Source of the DNA: Pseudomonas sp. SST3
Lineage (GTDB): Bacteria > Pseudomonadota > Gammaproteobacteria > Pseudomonadales > Pseudomonadaceae
Direction of reading: 5' to 3'
NCBI RefSeq assembly: GCF_003325755.1
Contig: NZ_QORI02000010.1
Span: 141,426-205,425 of the forward strand
Length of the DNA stretch: 64,000 nucleotides
The translations under genes and the position numbers were made by a program. This document shows positions 20,781 to 29,585 of the stretch, in pieces. The notes beneath the pieces were generated by a model. That model was not told the origin of the DNA and did no database searches. It saw only the letters and a list, made by a program, of their open reading frames with translations. Every line of letters starts with the position of its first letter. The first letter of the stretch is position 1.

Positions 20781-21550
20781 GGATGAGCCTCCTCTGCGGT
20801 GGCTTCGCTGCCCATGTAGGCCTCGCGTACCTGCGGGTTGGCTGAGACTGTCTCGTAGTCGCCTTCGGCCAACACTGCACCACGCGCCAGAACGGTAATG
20901 CGGTCGCAGAGCCGGCTGACAACACTGAGGTTGTGTTCGACCATCAGTACCGTGCGGTCTACCGCTGCCCGTCGCACCAGCGCGACGACCATGTCGACGT
21001 CTTCGCCGCCCATACCCTGAGTGGGCTCGTCGAGCAGCAGTACAACCGGGTCAAGCGCCAAGGTGGTGGCCAGCTCAAGCGCACGCTTTCGGCCGTAGGG
21101 CAACTCGATGGCCAAGGTCTGGGCGAAGGTTTCGAGATCCACATCAGCCAGTAGCTGCATGGCACGCTCGTCCAGATCGCGCAGCGTTCTCTCGGATTTC
21201 CAGAAGTGGTACGAGTTGCCGAGCTTCTGTTGCAACGCCACGCGGACGTTTTCCAACACCGTCATGTGGCCGAACACCGCCGATATCTGGAACGAACGCA
21301 CAAGGCCGAGACGAGCGATCTCGTTGGCCTTCATTGAGGTGATCGACTTGCCGCGATAGAGAATGTCGCCGCGAGTGGGTGTGAGGAATTTGGTGAGGAG
21401 ATTGAAAACCGTGGTCTTACCGGCTCCGTTGGGGCCGATCAATGCATGGATGTGTCCCGCCTGTACGCGTAGATCAACGGAATCCACCGCCGTAAAGCCG
21501 CGGAATTCCTTGGTCAGGCCGCGCGTTTCCAGCACGAACTCTGGTGCCAT
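20777..21550 (-). CDS. livG: ABC transporter ATPase LivG
   Basis: The 257-residue ATPase has a canonical Walker A GPNGAGKTT (about residues 37-45), Walker B VVLLLDEPTQGM and switch His in VEHNLSVV. It is the first gene of the liv operon and energises transport together with LivF. A palindromic site of LiuR type lies about 60-85 bases upstream of its ATG, suggesting induction with leucine breakdown. Confidence 0.92.
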   Translation of the reverse strand: MAPEFVLETRGLTKEFRGFTAVDSVDLRVQAGHIHALIGPNGAGKTTVFNLLTKFLTPTRGDILYRGKSITSMKANEIARLGLVRSFQISAVFGHMTVLENVRVALQQKLGNSYHFWKSERTLRDLDERAMQLLADVDLETFAQTLAIELPYGRKRALELATTLALDPVVLLLDEPTQGMGGEDVDMVVALVRRAAVDRTVLMVEHNLSVVSRLCDRITVLARGAVLAEGDYETVSANPQVREAYMGSEATAEEAHP

Positions 21551-21608
21551 GAGATGCCCTCTAACCCTGATTATTGTTGTTGGTTATGGCGCAGGTCGCT
21601 GGATGACC

Positions 21609-21635
21609 TTTACGTAAACGATAAAAACCGTTTAC
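21609..21635 (-). promoter_or_regulatory. Candidate LiuR-type operator upstream of livG
   Basis: TTTACGTAAACG followed by ATAAA closely resembles the site type recognised by MerR-family LiuR (alternating TTTACGT/ACGTAAA halves), with one extra base. The overlapping dyad GTAAACG-N8-CGTTTAC spans 21614-21635. A clean version of the same half-sites is found before liuA. Confidence 0.5.
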
Positions 21636-21727
21636 AGCCTGAGGCAAGCTACAAATTCAAACGTCCGATTGACTTCCGACCTACTGCTTTTCGCTGCGAG
21701 AAAAACGGGTCCCCATTGAAAGTAGCC

Positions 21728-21761
21728 TAAAAAAACCGGGCCACAATGGGCCCGAAAAAAG
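21728..21761 (-). terminator. Rho-independent terminator of the OprD gene
   Basis: On the (-) strand, TTTTTTCGGGCCCATTG is followed by the closing arm GGCCCGG and a run of seven T. The stem CGGGCC/GGCCCG is flanked by A/T runs on both sides, so it could work in both directions. It separates the oprD unit from the liv operon. Confidence 0.8.
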
Positions 21762-21797
21762 ATCAACGAGGAGGTATTGCGGTGATGCGAAGCGCTG

Positions 21798-23057
21798 TTA
21801 CCAGAGTGCCAGCGTATAGCTGAGGATCAGTCGGGTTTCATCGATATCACGACCGAAATTGGTACGTACGGTTGCGTTACGAACCTTCATGCCGACGTTC
21901 TTCAACGGACCGCTTTGCACGACATAGGCGATATCAGTGTCGCGTTCCCATTCTTCGCCTTCTCCGCCAGCGCTCAGGTTGACGTTGTCACCCGAAACAT
22001 AACGGGTCATCAGGCTCAGCCCCGGGATGCCCATGGCGGCAAAATCATAGTCGTAGCGAACCTGCCATGATTTCTCGTCTTCGTTACCGAAGTCGTTGAT
22101 CTGTAACAGGTTGATCAGCATGTTGTCGCCACCGGAGATATAAGCAAAGCCGGTGTCGCCGCTCATTTTCTGGTAGCCGCCGGTAAAGCCATGGCCGCCG
22201 ACCTTGTAGGTAAAGAGCGCGCCAAAGGCGTTATTATCAACATTGCTATTGCCGTCATCGGTGGAGCGCACATACCGAAGATCGGTCTTGAAGCTCTGGT
22301 TGTCCCCGATCGGCATGACGTGAACCAGCTGCGTGTTGTGCTGCTTGTAGATCCCGTCCAGCCCGCCGTAGTAATAGCTAGCGGTCAGTTCCGGACTGAA
22401 CTGGTACTTGCCGCCGGCGAAGACGAATTCGTCGCTGGTAGCGGTGCCGCCCAGATCGATATTACGGCCTGTACCGTTGAATACCGTCATCTCCTCGTAA
22501 TTGGACGAGTCTCGGTAGCTGGTGCGATCGAGCATGCCGAGGTCCAAGGTCAGCCCTTCGACTTCCTTGCTCTGTAACCAGGCGCCTCGGTAAATGCTGG
22601 GCAACAGTCGGCTGTCGTTTCGCATCACCACCGGAATGATTGGCTGGAGGGTACCCACATGAAGGGTGGTGTTGGACATCTTCGCTTTGGCGGTCAGGCC
22701 CGCGGTCCCGTAATCATCCTCTGGCTGATTGGAAGAATCCCGCGGGAGGAGTCCGGTACCTGAACGGTCGGGGCTGGAATCAAGCTTGACGCCCAGCAGG
22801 CCGAGGGCATCGACGCCGAAACCGACCGGTCCTTCGGTGTAGCCGGACTCCATCTTGAGAATGAAGCCTTGGCCCCACTCTTCGGCCTTGTTCTGCCCGG
22901 TACCGCTGCGGAAATCACGGTGCATAAAGAAGTTACGTGCCTCGACGCTCGCCTTGCTGTCTTCGAGGAAGGCGGCCGAAGCCATCGTCGAGGTACCCAG
23001 CGCAGTGGCCATGAGGCTGCTGTAGACGAAAAAACGACTTAGGGGTTTCAGTTGCAT
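21798..23057 (-). CDS. OprD-family outer membrane porin
   Basis: The 419-residue protein has a signal peptide (about residues 1-28, ending ASA) and the family start FLEDSKASVEARNFFMHRDFRSG. Regularly alternating strands follow, ending with the outer-membrane signal LILSYTLALW. OprD porins pass amino acids or organic acids. The position after an acyl-CoA synthetase gene suggests uptake of a carboxylic acid, or of the amino acids broken down by the neighbours. It probably shares an operon with the two upstream genes. Confidence 0.92.
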   Translation of the reverse strand: MQLKPLSRFFVYSSLMATALGTSTMASAAFLEDSKASVEARNFFMHRDFRSGTGQNKAEEWGQGFILKMESGYTEGPVGFGVDALGLLGVKLDSSPDRSGTGLLPRDSSNQPEDDYGTAGLTAKAKMSNTTLHVGTLQPIIPVVMRNDSRLLPSIYRGAWLQSKEVEGLTLDLGMLDRTSYRDSSNYEEMTVFNGTGRNIDLGGTATSDEFVFAGGKYQFSPELTASYYYGGLDGIYKQHNTQLVHVMPIGDNQSFKTDLRYVRSTDDGNSNVDNNAFGALFTYKVGGHGFTGGYQKMSGDTGFAYISGGDNMLINLLQINDFGNEDEKSWQVRYDYDFAAMGIPGLSLMTRYVSGDNVNLSAGGEGEEWERDTDIAYVVQSGPLKNVGMKVRNATVRTNFGRDIDETRLILSYTLALW

Positions 23058-23127
23058 GGTTATCTCTCTTGTTATTGTCTTGGTTGATGCAGCTGTCAGA
23101 CCCGACCTCGCTCCTGCCGGGCCTGTT

Positions 23128-23148
23128 TTTACCGCGTCGTGCGGTAAA
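23128..23148 (-). terminator. Intercistronic hairpin before oprD
   Basis: TTTACCGC and GCGGTAAA form a perfect 8-bp stem around GTCGT in the 103-base gap between the AhpD-like gene and oprD. Without a T-run it may be an attenuator or a processing site rather than a terminator. Confidence 0.35.
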
Positions 23149-23160
23149 TCGTTCTACCGC

Positions 23161-23754
23161 TCAGCTTGCGGCAGTCTTGGGTACACGGCCCAGCAAATAG
23201 AATTCGTCATTGGGTGGTGTTCGCGCCATCGACACCAGGCGATTGGACAAACCGAACAGCGCGGCAATCGCGCCGATATCCCATATGTCGCCTAGCGTGA
23301 AGCCTTGCTCCTCCAGTCGCGCCTGCCAGGCGTCATCCAGTACGCCACGTTGTGCCGCCAGATGCATCGCAAAATCGAGCATGACCCGCTGGCGCTCGCT
23401 GATAGCTGCGGTGCGGTAGTTGACTGCAATCTGATCGGCAATCAACGGGTCCTTGGCAAGGATTCGCAGAATCGCACCATGAGCCACCACGCAGTAAAGA
23501 CAGCCGTGATCGCCGCTGACCGCGACCACGATCATCTCCTTCTCCGCCTTGGTGAGGCTATCCGATTCCCTCTCCATGAGCGCATCGTGGTAATTGAAAA
23601 AAGCGCGAAATTCATCGGGCCGATGGGCCAACATCAGAAAAACGTTAGGTATGAAACCCGCCTTTTCCTGCACCGCGAGGATTCGCTCACGTACATCGGC
23701 TGGTAGCGATGCGAGGTCTTCAACGAGTGGAAAGCGGCTGATGGCTTGGGTCAT
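23161..23754 (-). CDS. AhpD-like peroxidase-related protein
   Basis: The 197-residue alkylhydroperoxidase-fold protein has the redox motif CLYCVVAH, with Cys85, Cys88 and His92. This is the pattern of carboxymuconolactone decarboxylase/AhpD proteins of the uncharacterised peroxidase-related family. AAGGAG lies 6 bases before the ATG at 23754, so the longer frame to 23811 is not used. It lies between an acyl-CoA synthetase and a porin gene. A role in protection from peroxides made during acyl-CoA oxidation is only a guess. Confidence 0.85.
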   Translation of the reverse strand: MTQAISRFPLVEDLASLPADVRERILAVQEKAGFIPNVFLMLAHRPDEFRAFFNYHDALMERESDSLTKAEKEMIVVAVSGDHGCLYCVVAHGAILRILAKDPLIADQIAVNYRTAAISERQRVMLDFAMHLAAQRGVLDDAWQARLEEQGFTLGDIWDIGAIAALFGLSNRLVSMARTPPNDEFYLLGRVPKTAAS

Positions 23755-23820
23755 TGGAAGCTCCTTATCGTCCGGAGAAGCATACTCAATTGGCTGATCG
23801 TAGCCGGCCAACGTTCGCTG

Positions 23821-25497
23821 TCACTCGGCAAGACCGAGCTCGGCGACACTGACCTCGCGCATACGGAATTTCTGCACCTTGCCGCTGATGGTCATGGGGA
23901 AATCATCGACGAACTTGAAATGTCTCGGTGTCTTGAAATGCGCGATACGGCCCTTGCAGAAGTCCCGGAGACCTTCGGCACTGGCTTCGTGCCCCGGATG
24001 CAGCTTGACCCAGGCGACGATCTCTTCGCCGTACGTCTTGTCAGGCACGCCAATCACCTGCACGTCGGCCACCGCTGGATGGGTGAAGAGAAACTCCTCG
24101 ACCTCGCGCGGATATACGTTTTCACCGCCGCGAATGATCATGTCCTTGTTACGCCCGACAATCTTCAGATAGCCATCATCGTCCATGATCGCCAGGTCGC
24201 CGGTATGCATCCAACGCGCGCCATCAATGGCGCCCGCGGTCGCTTCGGGGTTATTCCAGTAGCCGAGCATCACGCTGTAACCGCGGGTGCAGAGTTCGCC
24301 GATTTGTCCACGAGGAACAATGCGGTTGTGCTCATCGACAACCTTGCTTTCCAGGTGCGGCTGGGTGCGGCCGACGCTGGTGACGCGGCGTTCCAGGTCA
24401 TCATCGGCAGCAGTCTGGGTCGATACCGGACTGGTTTCGGTCATGCCGTAGGCGATCTGCATCTCGCTCAGGTTCATCTCGTCGATCACACGCTTCATCA
24501 CCTCGATCGGACAAGTTGAGCCGGCCATGATTCCCGTGCGCAGCTGGCCCAGATTCAGGGACTGACGCTCCGGGTGATCGAGCATGGCGATGAACATGGT
24601 GGGCACGCCGTACATGCCGGTGGCTTTTTCGTCGGCAGCGGCCTGCAACGTGGCAAGCGGCTCGAAAGCGGCGCTCGGGTAAATCATGGTGGTGCCATGA
24701 GTGACGCAACCGAGGTTACCCATCACCATCCCGAAGCAGTGATACAGCGGCACCGGAATCACCAGCCGATCGTGCTCGGTGAGCTTGAGGCTTTCACCGA
24801 CCATGTAGCCGTTGTTGAGGATGTTGTAGTGACTGAGCGTGGCGCCCTTGGGGAAGCCCGTCGTACCGGAGGTGTACTGGATGTTGATCGGGTCATCGAA
24901 CTGCAGCTGGTCGCTGCATTGACGCAGCTGCTCGGGGCCCACGCTTTCAGCCATGTCCAGCAGACCGTTCCAAAGCAGCATGCCATCCACGGGCTTATCG
25001 CACAGACTGATCACCCCGCGCAGTTCCGGCAGCATGTGGCTCTGCAAAGCACCGATGGCCGAGCGCTCGAGCTCCGGCAGTAGCTCATGAAGCATCGCGT
25101 GGTAATCGGAGGTCTTGAACGCATCGGCACAGACCAGCCAGCGGCAGCCGGACTGCTTGAGTGCATATTCGAGCTCGTTGAGGCGGTAGGCCGGGTTGAT
25201 GTTCACCAGTACAACGCCAACCTTCGCGCTGGCCAGCTGGGCGATGCACCACTGCGCGTTGTTCGGCGACCAAATGCCCAGGCGCTCGCCAGGCTGCAGT
25301 CCGAGGGCCAGTAGACCTCTCGCGCAACGATCCACTTGTTCGGCCAGCTGCGCCCAGGTGTAGCGCAAGTTCTGGTGACGTACGACCAAGGCCTCACGGT
25401 CGGAGAACTGTTCGACTGTCCGGTCGAACGCCGCACCGATGGTCATCGCCAACAGGGGTTTGGTCTGCGGTCCGCAGGTGTAGCTCGGAAGACTCAT
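23821..25497 (-). CDS. Acyl-CoA synthetase (AMP-forming), liu-linked
   Basis: The 558-residue ligase has the P-loop YTSGTTGFPKGATLSH, AYGMTETSPVSTQT, the hinge MDDDGYLKIVGRNKDMIIRGGENVYP and the C-terminal TISGKVQKFRMRE. It activates fatty or branched acids to CoA esters. It is divergent from liuA across a 241-base gap holding a LiuR-type palindrome. A similar AMP-binding gene sits beside the liu operon in other pseudomonads. The substrate is unknown; isovalerate or a methyl-branched acid would fit. Confidence 0.9.
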   Translation of the reverse strand: MSLPSYTCGPQTKPLLAMTIGAAFDRTVEQFSDREALVVRHQNLRYTWAQLAEQVDRCARGLLALGLQPGERLGIWSPNNAQWCIAQLASAKVGVVLVNINPAYRLNELEYALKQSGCRWLVCADAFKTSDYHAMLHELLPELERSAIGALQSHMLPELRGVISLCDKPVDGMLLWNGLLDMAESVGPEQLRQCSDQLQFDDPINIQYTSGTTGFPKGATLSHYNILNNGYMVGESLKLTEHDRLVIPVPLYHCFGMVMGNLGCVTHGTTMIYPSAAFEPLATLQAAADEKATGMYGVPTMFIAMLDHPERQSLNLGQLRTGIMAGSTCPIEVMKRVIDEMNLSEMQIAYGMTETSPVSTQTAADDDLERRVTSVGRTQPHLESKVVDEHNRIVPRGQIGELCTRGYSVMLGYWNNPEATAGAIDGARWMHTGDLAIMDDDGYLKIVGRNKDMIIRGGENVYPREVEEFLFTHPAVADVQVIGVPDKTYGEEIVAWVKLHPGHEASAEGLRDFCKGRIAHFKTPRHFKFVDDFPMTISGKVQKFRMREVSVAELGLAE

Positions 25498-25579
25498 GTC
25501 GATCTCCTCAGTCTTATGTTTGTTATGAGGCCTTGCTTTCCCAGACGCCTGGAGTGTTGACAGCCATTCCGGGTGTTGG

Positions 25580-25593
25580 TTACGTTAACGTAA
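25580..25593. promoter_or_regulatory. Perfect 14-bp palindrome, candidate LiuR operator
   Basis: TTACGTTAACGTAA is a perfect palindrome between the divergent acyl-CoA synthetase and liuA genes. It matches the type of site known for MerR-family LiuR regulators of branched-chain amino acid breakdown. LiuR itself is encoded at 34088. Confidence 0.7.
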
Positions 25594-25738
25594 AGGTAAC
25601 AGCGTGACAACCCACCGCACCCTACACCAAAAACAGTGTCGGAATGCGTTAAGAGCGGGGCCGAACGTCAGGTGAAATCAGCCTTCCCTGGCGTGGCACC
25701 CGCTGACCAGAACAACTACAAGACAAGCAGGTGGCTAC

Positions 25739-26902
25739 ATGAACTATTCCGGCCTCAACTTCGCCCTCGGTGAAACCGTCGACATGCTGCGCGATCAGGT
25801 CAGTGGTTTCGTTGCCGACGAACTGGCGCCGCGCGCCGAAGCCATCGATCGCGACAACCTCTTCCCCAACGATATGTGGCGCAAATTCGGCGACATGGGC
25901 CTGCTGGGTATCACGATAGACGAGGAATACGGCGGTGCCGGTATGGGTTACCTGGCGCACGTGATCGCGCTTGAGGAAATCAGCCGCGGCTCGGCGTCGG
26001 TGGGCCTGTCTTACGGCGCGCATTCCAACCTCTGCGTCAACCAGATCAACCGCAACGGCACCCCCGAGCAGAAAGCGAAATACCTGCCCAAGCTCGTCTC
26101 CGGCGAGCACATCGGTGCACTCGCGATGAGTGAGCCTAACGCCGGCTCTGACGTGGTTTCGATGAAGTTGCGCGCCGACCGCAAGGGCGATCGTTTCGTA
26201 CTCAATGGCAGCAAGACCTGGATCACCAACGGCCCGGATGCCAACACCTACGTGATCTACGCCAAGACCGACCTGGACAAGGGCCCACACGGCATCACCG
26301 CCTTCATCGTCGAGCGCGACTGGAAGGGTTTCTCGCGTGGCAACAAGTTCGACAAGCTCGGCATGCGAGGCTCCAACACGTGCGAACTGTTCTTCGATGA
26401 CGTCGAAGTGCCGGAAGAGAACGTGCTGGGCGTTGAGGACGGTGGCGTCAAGGTGCTGATGAGCGGCCTGGACTACGAGCGCGTAGTGCTCGCTGGCGGC
26501 CCAGTGGGGATCATGCAGGCCTGCCTCGACGTGGTGGTCCCCTACATCCATGACCGCAAGCAGTTCGGCCAGAGCATCGGCGAGTTCCAGTTCATTCAGG
26601 GCAAGGTGGCCGACATGTACACCCAGCTCAACGCCAGCCGCGCCTACCTCTACACCGTGGCGCAGGCCTGCGATCGCGGCGAAACCACCCGCAAGGATGC
26701 CGCCGGCGTGATCCTCTACACCGCCGAAGCCGCGACGCAGATGGCGCTGCAGGCGATCCAGATTCTCGGCGGCAATGGCTACATCAACGAGTTTCCCACC
26801 GGCCGGTTGCTGCGTGACGCCAAGCTCTACGAGATCGGCGCCGGTACCAGCGAAATACGCCGGATGTTGATCGGTCGCGAGCTGTTCAACGAAACCAAAT
26901 AA
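25739..26902 (+). CDS. liuA: Isovaleryl-CoA dehydrogenase
   Basis: Oxidises isovaleryl-CoA to 3-methylcrotonyl-CoA with electrons to ETF, the first committed step of leucine breakdown. In this 387-residue protein the catalytic base is Glu247 in [14 protein letters not shown]. The position used by other acyl-CoA dehydrogenases is a glycine ([12 protein letters not shown]). This swap is diagnostic of isovaleryl-CoA dehydrogenases. First gene of the liu operon. Confidence 0.95.
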   Translation: MNYSGLNFALGETVDMLRDQVSGFVADELAPRAEAIDRDNLFPNDMWRKFGDMGLLGITIDEEYGGAGMGYLAHVIALEEISRGSASVGLSYGAHSNLCVNQINRNGTPEQKAKYLPKLVSGEHIGALAMSEPNAGSDVVSMKLRADRKGDRFVLNGSKTWITNGPDANTYVIYAKTDLDKGPHGITAFIVERDWKGFSRGNKFDKLGMRGSNTCELFFDDVEVPEENVLGVEDGGVKVLMSGLDYERVVLAGGPVGIMQACLDVVVPYIHDRKQFGQSIGEFQFIQGKVADMYTQLNASRAYLYTVAQACDRGETTRKDAAGVILYTAEAATQMALQAIQILGGNGYINEFPTGRLLRDAKLYEIGAGTSEIRRMLIGRELFNETK

Positions 26903-26933
26903 GACAAAGCAGCAGAGACGGAACGCGGTAACC

Positions 26934-26989
26934 GTAGGGTGGGCTTCAGCCCACCATTCCCGGAGGTGGTGGGCTGAAGCCGGCCCTAC
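26934..26989. repeat. Inverted pair of the palindromic GGTGGGCT repeat
   Basis: GTAGGGTGGGCTTCAGCCCA starts at 26934, and its inverse (GGTGGGCTGAAGCCGGCCCT) starts at 26968. Together they could fold into a long hairpin in the 152-base gap between liuA and liuB, where it may affect the relative levels of the two. Confidence 0.75.
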
Positions 26990-27054
26990 CCGGGATGAAG
27001 CGCCACTCCGCCCTTCGTCCAGCTTCAGTCTCCAGCGCTCTTTTAGAGGGTTCT

Positions 27055-28662
27055 ATGGCCATCCTGAATACGCAGATCAACACCCGCTCGCCCGAGTTCA
27101 CAGCCAATCGCGACGCGATGCTCGGGCAGGTGGAAAGCCTCCGCTCGCTGCTCGGCAAAATCAGCGAGGGCGGCGGTGAGAAAGCCCAGCAGCGCCATGT
27201 TTCCCGTGGAAAATTGCTCGTGCTTGATCGCATCAACGCCCTCCTCGACCCCGGTTCGGCCTTTCTCGAAGTCGCGCCCCTGGCCGCTTACGAGGTGTAC
27301 GGCGAAGACGTCGCCGCCGCGGGCCTGGTGGCCGGCATCGGCCGGGTCGAAGGGGTCGAGTGCATGATCATCGCCAACGACGCCACGGTAAAAGGCGGCA
27401 GCTACTACCCGCTCACCGTCAAGAAACACCTGCGCGCCCAGGCCATCGCTCAGCAGAATCGTCTGCCGTGCCTCTACCTGGTGGATTCCGGCGGTGCCAA
27501 TCTGCCGCGCCAGGACGAGGTCTTCCCGGACCGCGAGCACTTCGGCCGGATCTTCTTCAACCAGGCCAACATGAGCGCCATGGGCATCCCGCAGATCGCC
27601 GTGGTCATGGGTTCCTGTACCGCTGGCGGCGCCTATGTTCCGGCGATGGCCGACGAAACCATCATGGTGCGCAACCAGGCGACGATCTTTCTCGCCGGCC
27701 CGCCGCTGGTCAAAGCCGCGACGGGCGAAGTGGTCACCGCCGAGGACCTGGGCGGTGCCGACGTGCACTGCAAAACATCGGGCGTGGCCGACCATTACGC
27801 CGAAAACGACGAACACGCGCTGGCCATCGCCCGGCGCTGCGTCGCCAATCTGAACTGGAAAAAGCTCGGCCAGGTAGAGACCCGTCAACCACGCGCGCCG
27901 CTATACCCCGCCGAAGAGCTCTATGGCGTGATCCCTGCGCAATCCAAGCAGCCATACGATGTGCGCGAGGTGATCGCGCGGCTGGTGGACGGCAGCGAGT
28001 TCGATGAATTCAAGGCGCTGTTCGGCACCACGCTGGTCTGCGGCTTCGCCACCCTGCATGGCTACCCCATCGCAATACTGGCGAACAACGGCATCCTGTT
28101 CGCGGAAGCTGCGCAGAAAGGCGCGCATTTCATCGAACTGGCCTGCCAGCGCGGCATTCCGTTGCTTTTCCTGCAGAACATCACCGGCTTCATGGTCGGC
28201 CAGAAGTACGAAACTGGCGGCATCGCCAAGCATGGCGCCAAGCTGGTCACGGCTGTGGCCTGCGCTCAGGTGCCGAAATTTACCGTGGTCATCGGCGGCA
28301 GCTTTGGCGCGGGCAACTACGGCATGTGCGGTCGCGCCTACGATCCGCGATTCCTATGGATGTGGCCCAATGCCCGCATTGGCGTGATGGGTGGCGAACA
28401 GGCCGCGGGGGTGCTGGTGCAGGTCAAGCGTGAACAGGCCGAGCGCAGCGGGCAGACCTTCTCCGAACAAGACGAAGCACAGCTCAAGCAACCGATCCTC
28501 GAACAGTACGAGCGCCAGGGGCATCCGTATTATTCCAGCGCACGTCTGTGGGACGACGGCGTGATCGATCCGGCGCAGACGCGTGATCTGCTCGGCCTAG
28601 CCATCTCGGCCAGCCTCAACGCGCCAATTGAACCGACCCGCTTTGGTGTATTCCGGATGTGA
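27055..28662 (+). CDS. liuB: Methylcrotonoyl-CoA carboxylase, carboxyltransferase subunit
   Basis: The 535-residue carboxyltransferase transfers CO2 from biotin to 3-methylcrotonyl-CoA. Features are [59 protein letters not shown] and [17 protein letters not shown], the acyl-CoA and biotin sites of the beta subunit. The ATG at 27055 matches the usual N-terminus ([14 protein letters not shown]). A longer frame to 26995 reads through the repeat and is rejected. The partner is LiuD at 29582. Confidence 0.94.
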   Translation: MAILNTQINTRSPEFTANRDAMLGQVESLRSLLGKISEGGGEKAQQRHVSRGKLLVLDRINALLDPGSAFLEVAPLAAYEVYGEDVAAAGLVAGIGRVEGVECMIIANDATVKGGSYYPLTVKKHLRAQAIAQQNRLPCLYLVDSGGANLPRQDEVFPDREHFGRIFFNQANMSAMGIPQIAVVMGSCTAGGAYVPAMADETIMVRNQATIFLAGPPLVKAATGEVVTAEDLGGADVHCKTSGVADHYAENDEHALAIARRCVANLNWKKLGQVETRQPRAPLYPAEELYGVIPAQSKQPYDVREVIARLVDGSEFDEFKALFGTTLVCGFATLHGYPIAILANNGILFAEAAQKGAHFIELACQRGIPLLFLQNITGFMVGQKYETGGIAKHGAKLVTAVACAQVPKFTVVIGGSFGAGNYGMCGRAYDPRFLWMWPNARIGVMGGEQAAGVLVQVKREQAERSGQTFSEQDEAQLKQPILEQYERQGHPYYSSARLWDDGVIDPAQTRDLLGLAISASLNAPIEPTRFGVFRM

Positions 28663-28745
28663 GCCTGCCGCGATCAGCGCACAGCATGGCCAGTAGCCAA
28701 GGGATGCCACGTCCTCGGGCGAATGGGGCCGCATCTGCGTTTCGT

Positions 28746-28769
28746 GATCGCGAGCAAGCTCGCTCCTAC
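28746..28769. repeat. REP element directly upstream of liuC
   Basis: GCGAGCAAGCTCGCTCCTAC, the same REP as elsewhere, ends at 28769 and is followed at once by AGGAG, the ribosome binding site of liuC (ATG at 28782). The repeat therefore sits immediately against the translation start region. Confidence 0.8.
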
Positions 28770-28781
28770 AGGAGAAAGCAA

Positions 28782-29585
28782 ATGACCGATTTTCAGACCA
28801 TCGAACTGAACAAAGACGCGCGCGGCTTTGCCACGCTCTGGCTCAACCGTCCGGAAAAGAACAACGCGTTCAACGCCGAAATGATCCGCGAACTGGTGCT
28901 TGCCATCGATGAGGTGCAATCAGACAAGAGCCTGCGCTTTTTGCTGCTGCGTGGTCGCGGCAAACATTTCTCCGCAGGGGCCGATCTTGCCTGGATGCAG
29001 CAGTCGGCCAAGCTGGACTTCGACGCCAACCTCACCGATGCCCGTGAGTTGGCCGAAATGATGTACAGCCTTTACCACCTGAAGCTGCCGACATTAGCTG
29101 TGGTGCAAGGTGCCGCGTTCGGTGGCGCCGTGGGGCTGATCGCCTGTTGCGACATGGCGATCGGCGCCTCCGATGCGCAGATTTCGCTGTCTGAAGTTCG
29201 CATCGGCCTCGCGCCGGCAGTGATCAGCCCGTTCGTGGTCAAGGCTATCGGCGAACGTGCCACACGTCGCTATGCCATGACGGGTGAGCGCTTCAGCGGC
29301 GAGCGCGCCCGGGAACTCGGCCTGTTGTCGGAAACCTATGCGGCCGAGGCACTGGACGACAACCTTTGCGGCTGGATCGATACGCTCATGCTGAACAGTC
29401 CTCAGGCCATGCGCGCCAGCAAGGACTTGATGCGCGAAGCCAGCAGCGGATCACTGAGTCCGGCGCTGCGCCGCTATACCGAGAACAGCATCGCTCGCAT
29501 CCGCGTCAGCCCAGAGGGCCAGGAGGGGCTGAATGCTTTCCTGGAAAAGCGCAAACCGAAATGGACGCAGGAGCCACAGCAATGA
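28782..29585 (+). CDS. liuC: Methylglutaconyl-CoA hydratase
   Basis: The 267-residue crotonase-fold protein hydrates 3-methylglutaconyl-CoA to HMG-CoA. Motifs are HFSAGADLAWMQQ (oxyanion segment), GAAFGGAVGLIACCD and LSEVRIGLAPAVISPFV. It lies between the two methylcrotonyl-CoA carboxylase subunit genes, the standard liu order. AGGAG lies 8 bases before the ATG. The last bases overlap the liuD ATG (ATGA), so translation is coupled. Confidence 0.93.
   Translation: MTDFQTIELNKDARGFATLWLNRPEKNNAFNAEMIRELVLAIDEVQSDKSLRFLLLRGRGKHFSAGADLAWMQQSAKLDFDANLTDARELAEMMYSLYHLKLPTLAVVQGAAFGGAVGLIACCDMAIGASDAQISLSEVRIGLAPAVISPFVVKAIGERATRRYAMTGERFSGERARELGLLSETYAAEALDDNLCGWIDTLMLNSPQAMRASKDLMREASSGSLSPALRRYTENSIARIRVSPEGQEGLNAFLEKRKPKWTQEPQQ

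Noticed and set aside
29366..29581. 72-codon N-terminal extension of LiuD
   Set aside because: It overlaps the liuC coding sequence in another frame; the ATG at 29582 gives the standard carboxylase N-terminus.
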